A stretch of DNA of 64,000 nt from Pseudomonas viridiflava (lineage in GTDB: Bacteria; Pseudomonadota; Gammaproteobacteria; Pseudomonadales; Pseudomonadaceae): positions 434,001 to 498,000 of the forward strand of contig UVIF01000023.1 of NCBI GenBank assembly GCA_900596015.1. The letters run 5' to 3'. The number at the start of each line of letters is the position of its first letter. Positions within the stretch are counted from its first letter, which is position 1. A model generated the notes under the pieces. The model was given only the letters and a program-made list of their open reading frames with translations. It did no database searches and was not told the origin of the DNA. Shown one piece after another: positions 54,643-62,035 of this stretch. Both the position numbers and the translations under genes were made by a program.

Positions 54643-55646
54643 CCTGGTTCACCCCTGAAGTGATCGACATCATCATCGGTGTGGTCAAGGCCCTGGTCAT
54701 CATGCTGGCGGTGGTCGTCTGCGGCGCATTGCTCAGCTTCGTAGAGCGTCGCCTGCTGGGCTGGTGGCAGGATCGCTACGGGCCGAACCGGGTCGGTCCG
54801 TTCGGCATGTTCCAGATTGCCGCCGACATGCTGAAGATGTTCTTCAAGGAAGACTGGAACCCGCCCTTCGTCGACAAGGTGATCTTTACCCTGGCGCCGG
54901 TGGTGGCCATGAGTGCCTTGCTGATCGCCTTCGCGATCATCCCGATCACCCCCACTTGGGGCGTGGCCGACCTGAACATCGGGCTGCTGTTCTTCTTCGC
55001 CATGGCCGGTTTGTCGGTGTATGCCGTTTTGTTCGCCGGTTGGGCCAGCAACAACAAGTACGCCCTGCTGGGCAGCTTGCGGGCCTCCGCGCAGACCGTG
55101 TCGTACGAAGTGTTCATGGGCCTGTCGCTGATGGGTATCGTGATCCAGGCCGGCTCGTTCAACATGCGCGACATCGTCGAGTATCAGGCGCAGAACCTGT
55201 GGTTCATCATTCCGCAGTTCTTCGGCTTCTGTACCTTCTTCGTCGCCGGCGTGGCGGTGACTCACCGTCATCCGTTCGACCAGCCGGAAGCGGAACAGGA
55301 ATTGGCCGACGGCTACCACATCGAATACGCCGGCATGAAATGGGGCATGTTCTTCGTCGGTGAATACATCGGCATCATCCTGATCTCGGCCTTGCTGGTA
55401 ACGCTGTTCTTCGGCGGCTGGCACGGGCCGTTCGGAATTCTGCCGCAACTGTCGTTCGTCTGGTTCGCACTGAAAACCGCGTTCTTCATCATGCTGTTCG
55501 TACTGCTGCGCGCGTCCATCCCGCGCCCTCGCTACGACCAGGTAATGGATTTCAGCTGGAAGTTCTGCCTGCCACTGACCCTGATCAACATGCTGGTGAC
55601 CGCCGCGATCGTGTTGTTGAACACGCCCGCCGGCACGGTTCAGTGA
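54639..55646 (+). CDS. nuoH: NADH-quinone oxidoreductase subunit H
   Basis: A 335-residue membrane subunit with about eight helices at the interface to the peripheral arm, forming part of the quinone chamber. Conserved pieces are ERRLLGWWQDRYGPNRVGPF, ADMLKMFFKEDW and RASIPRPRYDQVM. It is coupled to nuoG by the ATGA overlap. Confidence 0.97.
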   Translation: MTWFTPEVIDIIIGVVKALVIMLAVVVCGALLSFVERRLLGWWQDRYGPNRVGPFGMFQIAADMLKMFFKEDWNPPFVDKVIFTLAPVVAMSALLIAFAIIPITPTWGVADLNIGLLFFFAMAGLSVYAVLFAGWASNNKYALLGSLRASAQTVSYEVFMGLSLMGIVIQAGSFNMRDIVEYQAQNLWFIIPQFFGFCTFFVAGVAVTHRHPFDQPEAEQELADGYHIEYAGMKWGMFFVGEYIGIILISALLVTLFFGGWHGPFGILPQLSFVWFALKTAFFIMLFVLLRASIPRPRYDQVMDFSWKFCLPLTLINMLVTAAIVLLNTPAGTVQ

Positions 55647-55657
55647 GGAATTGACCC

Positions 55658-56206
55658 ATGTTCAAATATATCGGTGACATCGTAAAAGGAACGGGCACGC
55701 AGCTGCGCAGCCTGATCATGGTGTTCGGCCACGGTTTCCGTAAGCGCGACACCCTGCAATACCCCGAGGAGGCGGTGTACCTGCCGCCGCGCTATCGCGG
55801 CCGTATCGTATTGACCCGCGACCCCGACGGCGAGGAACGCTGCGTGGCCTGCAACCTGTGCGCCGTGGCCTGCCCGGTGGGTTGCATCTCGTTGCAGAAG
55901 GCAGAAACCGAGGACGGTCGCTGGTACCCGGACTTCTTCCGGATCAACTTCTCGCGCTGCATTTTCTGTGGCCTGTGCGAGGAAGCCTGCCCGACGACCG
56001 CGATCCAGCTCACACCGGACTTCGAGATGGCCGAGTTCAAGCGTCAGGATCTGGTCTATGAAAAGGAAGATCTGCTGATTTCCGGCCCCGGCAAGAACCC
56101 TGACTACAACTTCTACCGCGTAGCCGGCATGGCCGTAGCCGGCAAGCCCAAGGGCGCCGCGCAGAACGAAGCCCAGCCGATCAACGTGAAGAGCTTGCTC
56201 CCTTAA
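55658..56206 (+). CDS. nuoI: NADH-quinone oxidoreductase subunit I
   Basis: A 182-residue ferredoxin-like subunit carrying clusters N6a and N6b. Two CxxCxxCxxxCP motifs are at Cys62, 65, 68, 72 and Cys101, 104, 107, 111. Eleven bases separate it from nuoH; nuoJ starts ten bases after. Confidence 0.98.
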   Translation: MFKYIGDIVKGTGTQLRSLIMVFGHGFRKRDTLQYPEEAVYLPPRYRGRIVLTRDPDGEERCVACNLCAVACPVGCISLQKAETEDGRWYPDFFRINFSRCIFCGLCEEACPTTAIQLTPDFEMAEFKRQDLVYEKEDLLISGPGKNPDYNFYRVAGMAVAGKPKGAAQNEAQPINVKSLLP

Positions 56207-56215
56207 GGAAGAAAG

Positions 56216-56713
56216 ATGGAATTCGCTTTCTATTTCGCGTCGGGTATCGCGGTGGTGTCCACCCTCAGGGTGATCACCAATACCAACCCCGTACACGCCC
56301 TGCTCTATCTGATCATCTCGTTGATCGCCGTGGCGATGACCTTCTTCGCCCTCGGTGCGCCGTTCGCCGGCGTGCTTGAAGTGATCGCCTACGCCGGCGC
56401 CATCATGGTGCTGTTCGTCTTCGTGGTGATGATGCTCAACCTCGGCCCGGCCTCGGTGCAACAGGAACGCGTGTGGCTCAAGCCGGGTATCTGGGCTGGC
56501 CCGGTGTTCCTCGGTGCCTTGTTGCTGCTCGAACTGCTGTACGTGCTGTTCGCCAACCCCAGCGCTGCCGGTATCGGCCAGACCACGGTCGATGCCAAGG
56601 CGGTCGGCATCAGTCTGTTCGGCCCCTACCTGCTGGTGGTTGAACTGGCGTCGATGCTGCTGCTGGCTGCAGCCGTTACGGCGTTCCACCTCGGCCGTAC
56701 GGAAAAGGAGTAA
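56216..56713 (+). CDS. nuoJ: NADH-quinone oxidoreductase subunit J
   Basis: A 165-residue membrane subunit with five helices. The third helix contains the conserved VIAYAGAIMVLFVFVVMML, whose pi-bulge links quinone reactions to proton pumping. AAGGAAG stands before the ATG. nuoK follows after four bases. Confidence 0.97.
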   Translation: MEFAFYFASGIAVVSTLRVITNTNPVHALLYLIISLIAVAMTFFALGAPFAGVLEVIAYAGAIMVLFVFVVMMLNLGPASVQQERVWLKPGIWAGPVFLGALLLLELLYVLFANPSAAGIGQTTVDAKAVGISLFGPYLLVVELASMLLLAAAVTAFHLGRTEKE

Positions 56714-56717
56714 ACAG

Positions 56718-57026
56718 ATGCCCGCTATCCCTCTCGAGCATGGCCTGGCTGTCGCCGGCATCCTGTTCACCCTTGGTCTGGTCGGCCTGATGGTCCGCCG
56801 TAACATTCTTTTCGTGTTGATGAGTCTGGAAATCATGATGAACGCCTCTGCACTGGCGTTCATCGTGGCGGGCGCACGCTGGGGTCAGCCCGATGGACAG
56901 ATCATGTTCATCCTGGTGATCACCCTGGCGGCGGCCGAGGCCTCCATTGGCCTAGCGATCCTGATGCAACTGTATCGCCGCTTCCACACGCTCGACATCG
57001 ACGCTGCCAGTGAGATGCGCGGATGA
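56718..57026 (+). CDS. nuoK: NADH-quinone oxidoreductase subunit K
   Basis: A 102-residue three-helix membrane subunit. The conserved glutamates of the MnhC-like fold are in VLMSLEIMMNAS and ITLAAAEASIGL. The ATG at 56718 directly follows the nuoJ stop with GGAGTAAAC as ribosome site; it overlaps nuoL by four bases. Confidence 0.97.
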   Translation: MPAIPLEHGLAVAGILFTLGLVGLMVRRNILFVLMSLEIMMNASALAFIVAGARWGQPDGQIMFILVITLAAAEASIGLAILMQLYRRFHTLDIDAASEMRG

Positions 57027-58876
57027 ACCTGATCTTCCTGACCTTCGTATTCCCGCTGATCGGCTTCCTGCTGCTGTCGTTCTCGCGCGGGCGCTTCTCG
57101 GAAAACCTCTCGGCGCTGATCGGCGTCGGCTCCATCGGCCTGTCGGCGGTGGTTGCCGCTTACGTCATCTGGCAGTTCAACGTCGCGCCGCCCGAGGGTG
57201 GCGTGTATACCCAACTGCTGTGGCGCTGGATGGCGGTGGACGGGTTCGAACCCAACTTCACCCTGTACCTGGACGGCCTGTCGATCACCATGCTCGGCGT
57301 GGTGGTAGGCGTAGGCTTCCTGATCCACCTGTTCGCCTCCTGGTACATGCGTGGTGAAGAGGGCTACTCGCGCTTCTTCGCCTACACCAACCTGTTCATC
57401 GCCAGCATGCTGTTCCTGATCCTGGGCGACAACCTGCTGTTCATCTACTTCGGTTGGGAAGGCGTGGGCCTGTGCTCGTACCTGTTGATCGGTTTCTACT
57501 ATGGCAACCGCAATAACGGCAACGCAGCGCTCAAGGCGTTCATCGTGACCCGTATCGGCGACGTGTTCATGGCCATCGGCCTGTTCATCCTGTTCCAGCA
57601 ACTGGGTACGCTGAATATCCAGGAACTGCTGGTACGGGCGCCGGAACATTTCAAGGTCGGTGACTTCTGGATCGTGCTGGCCACGCTGATGCTGCTCGGC
57701 GGTGCCGTCGGCAAGTCCGCGCAACTGCCCCTACAGACCTGGCTGGCAGACGCCATGGCCGGTCCTACCCCGGTATCGGCACTGATCCACGCCGCTACCA
57801 TGGTAACCGCTGGTGTCTACCTGATCGCCCGGACCCACGGACTGTTCGCCCTGGCCCCGGACATCCTGCATCTGGTCGGTGTGGTCGGTGGTGTCACGCT
57901 GGTCCTGGCCGGCTTCGCCGCGCTGGTGCAGACCGACATCAAGCGTATCCTGGCCTATTCGACCATGAGCCAGATCGGCTACATGTTCCTGGCCCTGGGC
58001 GTCGGTGCCTGGGACGGCGCGATCTTCCACCTGATGACCCACGCTTTCTTCAAGGCGCTGCTGTTCCTCGCCTCGGGTGCGGTGATCGTCGCCTGCCACC
58101 ACGAGCAGAACATCTTCAAGATGGGTGGCCTGTGGAAGAAACTGCCGTTGGCCTACGCCAGCTTCATCGTCGGCGGCTCCGCCCTCGCGGCCCTGCCGTT
58201 GCTGACGGCCGGCTTCTATTCCAAGGACGAGATCCTCTGGGAAGCCTTCGCCAGCGGCAACAACGGCTTGCTGTATGCCGGCCTGGTCGGTGCGTTCATG
58301 ACCTCGCTGTACACCTTCCGCCTGATCTTCATCACCTTCCATGGCGAAGCCAAGACCGAAGCGCACGCCGGCCACGGCGTTGCCCACTGGCTGCCGTTGG
58401 GCGTGCTGATCGTGCTGTCGACCTTCATCGGTGCCTGGATCCATCCGCCATTGGCGGGCGTGCTGCCGCAGAGCGTCGGTCATGCCGGCGGCGAGGCCAA
58501 GCACAGCCTGGAGATCGCCTCGGGCGCGATTGCCCTGGCCGGCATCCTGCTGGCAGCCATGCTGTTCCTCGGCAAGCGGCGCGTTGCCACGGCCGTGGCC
58601 AACAGCGGCATCGGCCGGATGCTGTCGGCCTGGTGGTTCGCCGCCTGGGGCTTCGACTGGATCTACGACAAGCTGTTCGTCAAACCCTACCTGCTGATCA
58701 GCCACCTGTTGCGCAAGGACCCGGTTGACCAGGTGATTGGCTTGATCCCGCGTACGGCCAAGGGCGGCAACAACGCCATGAGCCGTACCGAGACCGGTCA
58801 GTTGCGCTGGTATGCCGCTTCGATGGCCGCTGGCGCCGTACTGGTGCTCGGTGCCGTCGTGCTGGCGGCGGTCTGA
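57023..58876 (+). CDS. nuoL: NADH-quinone oxidoreductase subunit L
   Basis: A 617-residue antiporter-like proton-pumping subunit at the distal end of the membrane arm, with about 16 helices and the long lateral helix near the C-terminus. Key pieces are GWEGVGLCSYLLIGFY, AQLPLQTWLADAMAGPTPVS and LAYSTMSQIGYM. Full length and coupled to nuoK. Confidence 0.97.
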   Translation: MNLIFLTFVFPLIGFLLLSFSRGRFSENLSALIGVGSIGLSAVVAAYVIWQFNVAPPEGGVYTQLLWRWMAVDGFEPNFTLYLDGLSITMLGVVVGVGFLIHLFASWYMRGEEGYSRFFAYTNLFIASMLFLILGDNLLFIYFGWEGVGLCSYLLIGFYYGNRNNGNAALKAFIVTRIGDVFMAIGLFILFQQLGTLNIQELLVRAPEHFKVGDFWIVLATLMLLGGAVGKSAQLPLQTWLADAMAGPTPVSALIHAATMVTAGVYLIARTHGLFALAPDILHLVGVVGGVTLVLAGFAALVQTDIKRILAYSTMSQIGYMFLALGVGAWDGAIFHLMTHAFFKALLFLASGAVIVACHHEQNIFKMGGLWKKLPLAYASFIVGGSALAALPLLTAGFYSKDEILWEAFASGNNGLLYAGLVGAFMTSLYTFRLIFITFHGEAKTEAHAGHGVAHWLPLGVLIVLSTFIGAWIHPPLAGVLPQSVGHAGGEAKHSLEIASGAIALAGILLAAMLFLGKRRVATAVANSGIGRMLSAWWFAAWGFDWIYDKLFVKPYLLISHLLRKDPVDQVIGLIPRTAKGGNNAMSRTETGQLRWYAASMAAGAVLVLGAVVLAAV

Positions 58877-58915
58877 TATGAATCCTGTGACTTTGCGAAA
58901 GGAAACGAGCCCGTC

Positions 58916-60448
58916 ATGATTTTGCCCTGGCTGATCCTGATCCCCTTCATCGGCGGCCTTCTGTGCTGGGTAGCGGAGCGCAGCAGCGCTACCCTGCCCC
59001 GCTGGATCGCATTGCTGACCATGTCCCTGGAACTTGCGCTCGGCCTTTGGCTGTGGGGCAACGGCGACTACACCCTGGCGCCTGCGCCCGGCGCGGAACC
59101 TGTCTGGGCCTACGAGTTCAAGCTCAACTGGATCCAGCGCTTCGGCATCAGCGTGCACCTGGCGCTGGACGGCCTGTCGCTGCTGATGATCCTGCTCACC
59201 GGCCTGCTGGGTATCCTCTCGGTACTGTGCTCGTGGAAAGAGATCCAGCGCCACGTCGGCTTCTTCCACCTCAACCTGATGTGGATCCTGGGCGGTGTGG
59301 TCGGTGTGTTCCTGGCGCTGGACCTGTTCCTGTTCTTCTTCTTCTGGGAAATGATGCTGGTGCCGATGTATTTCCTCATCGCGCTCTGGGGTCACAGCTC
59401 CTCGGATGGCAAGAAGACCCGGATCTACGCCGCCACCAAGTTCTTCATCTTCACTCAGGCCAGCGGCCTGATCATGCTGGTGGCGATCCTGGGCCTGGTG
59501 CTGTTCAACTACAGCAACACCGGTGTGATGACGTTCAACTACAGCGACCTGCTCAAGGCGCAGTTGCCGGAGCATGTCGAATACCTGCTGATGCTCGGCT
59601 TCTTCATCGCCTTCGCGGTGAAGCTGCCGGTGGTGCCGTTCCACTCCTGGCTGCCCGATGCTCACGCCCAGGCGCCTACCGCGGGCTCAGTGGACCTGGC
59701 CGGTATCCTGCTGAAAACCGCCGCCTACGGCATTCTGCGCTTCGCCCTGCCGCTGTTCCCCAATGCCTCGGCAGAGTTCGCGCCGATCGCCATGACCCTG
59801 GGTCTGGTGGGCATTTTCTACGGCGCCTTCCTGGCGTTCGCGCAGAGCGACATCAAGCGCCTGATCGCCTTCTCCAGCGTCTCGCACATGGGCTTCGTGC
59901 TGATCGGTATTTATTCCGGCACCCAGCAGGCCCTGCAGGGCGCAGTGATCCAGATGCTCGCCCACGGCTTGTCGGCAGCGGCGCTGTTCATCCTCAGCGG
60001 CCAGTTGTACGAGCGTCTGCACACCCGCGACATGCGTGAAATGGGCGGGCTGTGGTCGCGCATTGCCTACCTGCCGGCCATCAGCCTGTTCTTTGCCGCT
60101 GCCTCGCTGGGCCTGCCGGGCACGGGCAACTTCGTCGGTGAGTTCCTGATCCTGCTGGGCAGCTTCACCGTCGCCCCGTGGATCACCGCCATCGCCACCT
60201 CCGGGCTGGTGTTCGGTTCGGTGTACTCGCTGATCATGATTCACCGAGCCTACTTCGGCCCCTCCAAGTCGGACGCGGTACTGGCCGGCATGGACAACCG
60301 CGAACTGATCATGGTGCTGGGCCTTGCGGGCCTGCTGATTCTGCTTGGCGTCTACCCGCAGCCTTTCCTCGATACCTCCGCCGCCACCATGACCGGTGTG
60401 CAGCAGTGGTTCGGCACCGCCTTCACTCAACTCGCTTCGGCCCGGTAA
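58916..60448 (+). CDS. nuoM: NADH-quinone oxidoreductase subunit M
   Basis: A 510-residue antiporter-like proton-pumping subunit with about 14 helices. The proton-channel segments FFFWEMMLVPMYFLIALWG and VPFHSWLPDAHAQAPTAGS are intact. It is 39 bp after nuoL, 7 bp before nuoN. Confidence 0.97.
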   Translation: MILPWLILIPFIGGLLCWVAERSSATLPRWIALLTMSLELALGLWLWGNGDYTLAPAPGAEPVWAYEFKLNWIQRFGISVHLALDGLSLLMILLTGLLGILSVLCSWKEIQRHVGFFHLNLMWILGGVVGVFLALDLFLFFFFWEMMLVPMYFLIALWGHSSSDGKKTRIYAATKFFIFTQASGLIMLVAILGLVLFNYSNTGVMTFNYSDLLKAQLPEHVEYLLMLGFFIAFAVKLPVVPFHSWLPDAHAQAPTAGSVDLAGILLKTAAYGILRFALPLFPNASAEFAPIAMTLGLVGIFYGAFLAFAQSDIKRLIAFSSVSHMGFVLIGIYSGTQQALQGAVIQMLAHGLSAAALFILSGQLYERLHTRDMREMGGLWSRIAYLPAISLFFAAASLGLPGTGNFVGEFLILLGSFTVAPWITAIATSGLVFGSVYSLIMIHRAYFGPSKSDAVLAGMDNRELIMVLGLAGLLILLGVYPQPFLDTSAATMTGVQQWFGTAFTQLASAR

Positions 60449-60455
60449 GAGCGCT

Positions 60456-61940
60456 ATGGACCTGACGATTCAACACTTTATTGCGCTTGCGCCGCTGCTG
60501 ATCACCACCGTCACCGTCGTAGCGGTGATGCTGGCGATCGCCTGGCGGCGCAACCATTCGCAAACCTTCCTGCTCTCGTGTGCGGGCTTGAACCTGGCGC
60601 TGCTGTCGATCCTGCCGGTGCTCAAGCTCACGCCCATGACCGTGACGCCTTTGCTGCAGGTGGACAACTTCGCCGCGCTGTACATGGCGCTGATCCTGGT
60701 CGCCACACTGGCCTGCGTGACCCTGGCACACGCCTACCTGGGTGATGGCGCCACCGGCTATCCCGGCAACCGTGAAGAGCTTTACCTGCTGATCCTGATG
60801 GCCGCGCTGGGTGGCCTGGTGCTAGTCTGCGCGCAGCACCTGGCCGGCCTGTTCATCGGCCTGGAACTGCTCTCGGTACCCACGTACGGACTGATCGCCT
60901 ACGCCTTCTTCAACAAGCGCTCGCTGGAAGGCGGCATCAAGTACATGGTGCTGTCGGCCGCAGGCTCGGCGTTCCTGCTGTTCGGCATGGCGTTGTTGTA
61001 CGCCGATGCCGGTAGCCTGAGCTTCTCGGGCATCGGTCTGGCCCTGGCCGCCACTGGCGTGCCGAGTGCGCTGGCGCAACTGGGCCTGGCGATGATGCTG
61101 GTGGGCCTGGCGTTCAAGCTGTCGCTGGTGCCCTTCCACTTGTGGACACCCGACGTGTACGAAGGCGCTCCGGCGCCTGTCGCTGCGTTCCTGGCCACTG
61201 CCAGCAAGGTCGCGGTGTTCGCCGTGGTGGTGCGCTTGTTCCAGCTGTCGCCGGCAGCTAGCAGCGGTGTGCTCAGCGATGTGCTGGCGGTGATTGCGGT
61301 GGCATCGATCCTGATCGGCAACCTGCTGGCGGTGACCCAGAGCAACCTCAAGCGCCTGCTGGGTTATTCGTCCATTGCCCACTTCGGTTACCTGCTAATC
61401 GCGCTGGTAGCGAGCAAGGGCCTGGCTCTGGAAGCCATCGGCGTCTACCTGGTGACCTACGTGATCACCAGCCTGGGTGCGTTCGGCGTGATCACCTTGA
61501 TGTCCTCGCCGTACAACGGCCGCGATGCCGATGCACTGTACGAGTACCGCGGCCTGTTCTGGCGCCGTCCGTACCTGACGGCGGTGCTGACCGTGATGAT
61601 GCTGTCGCTGGCAGGCATTCCGCTGACCGCTGGTTTCATCGGCAAGTTCTACATCATCGCCACAGGCGTGGAATCGCAACTGTGGTGGCTGACCGGTGCG
61701 CTGGTGATTGGTAGCGCCATCGGCGTCTTCTACTACCTGCGCGTGATGGTGACCTTGTTCCTGATGGAAAAGAACCTGCGTCGCACCGATGCCCCGCTGA
61801 AGTGGGAACAGCGCACCGGTGGCGTGATGCTGCTGGCCATCGCCGCCCTCGCCTTTCTCCTGGGCGTGTACCCGCAACCGCTGCTGGAGCTGGTGCAGCA
61901 TGCCGGGTTCCAGTTGGGTTCGGTGGTTGTGAAAGGCTGA
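60456..61940 (+). CDS. nuoN: NADH-quinone oxidoreductase subunit N
   Basis: A 494-residue antiporter-like proton-pumping subunit with about 14 helices, next to NuoK in the membrane arm. Conserved parts are LFIGLELLSVPTYGLIAYAF and LVPFHLWTPDVYEGAPAPVA. The start at 60456 is chosen over the in-frame 60396 because the latter lies inside nuoM. A strong terminator follows after 14 bases, marking the operon end. Confidence 0.97.
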   Translation: MDLTIQHFIALAPLLITTVTVVAVMLAIAWRRNHSQTFLLSCAGLNLALLSILPVLKLTPMTVTPLLQVDNFAALYMALILVATLACVTLAHAYLGDGATGYPGNREELYLLILMAALGGLVLVCAQHLAGLFIGLELLSVPTYGLIAYAFFNKRSLEGGIKYMVLSAAGSAFLLFGMALLYADAGSLSFSGIGLALAATGVPSALAQLGLAMMLVGLAFKLSLVPFHLWTPDVYEGAPAPVAAFLATASKVAVFAVVVRLFQLSPAASSGVLSDVLAVIAVASILIGNLLAVTQSNLKRLLGYSSIAHFGYLLIALVASKGLALEAIGVYLVTYVITSLGAFGVITLMSSPYNGRDADALYEYRGLFWRRPYLTAVLTVMMLSLAGIPLTAGFIGKFYIIATGVESQLWWLTGALVIGSAIGVFYYLRVMVTLFLMEKNLRRTDAPLKWEQRTGGVMLLAIAALAFLLGVYPQPLLELVQHAGFQLGSVVVKG

Positions 61941-61954
61941 AAATCGGCTGCATG

Positions 61955-61981
61955 AAAAAACCCGCTTCGGCGGGTTTTTTT
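61955..61981. terminator. Bidirectional terminator after nuoN
   Basis: An 11-bp stem (AAAAAACCCGC/GCGGGTTTTTT) with a TTCG tetraloop. The A-run on the left makes it work on both strands, serving nuoN and the converging helicase gene. Confidence 0.95.
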
Positions 61982-62000
61982 GTGTATTCGTGGCGGCCTC

Positions 62001-62025
62001 TTCGCGGGCAGAGCCCGCTCCCACA
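62001..62025. repeat. Single class 2 REP
   Basis: One reverse-oriented copy of the class 2 sequence (TTCGCGGGCAGAGCCCGCTC...) sits between the terminator and the helicase stop codon. Confidence 0.82.
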
Positions 62026-62035
62026 TAGCCGGAAA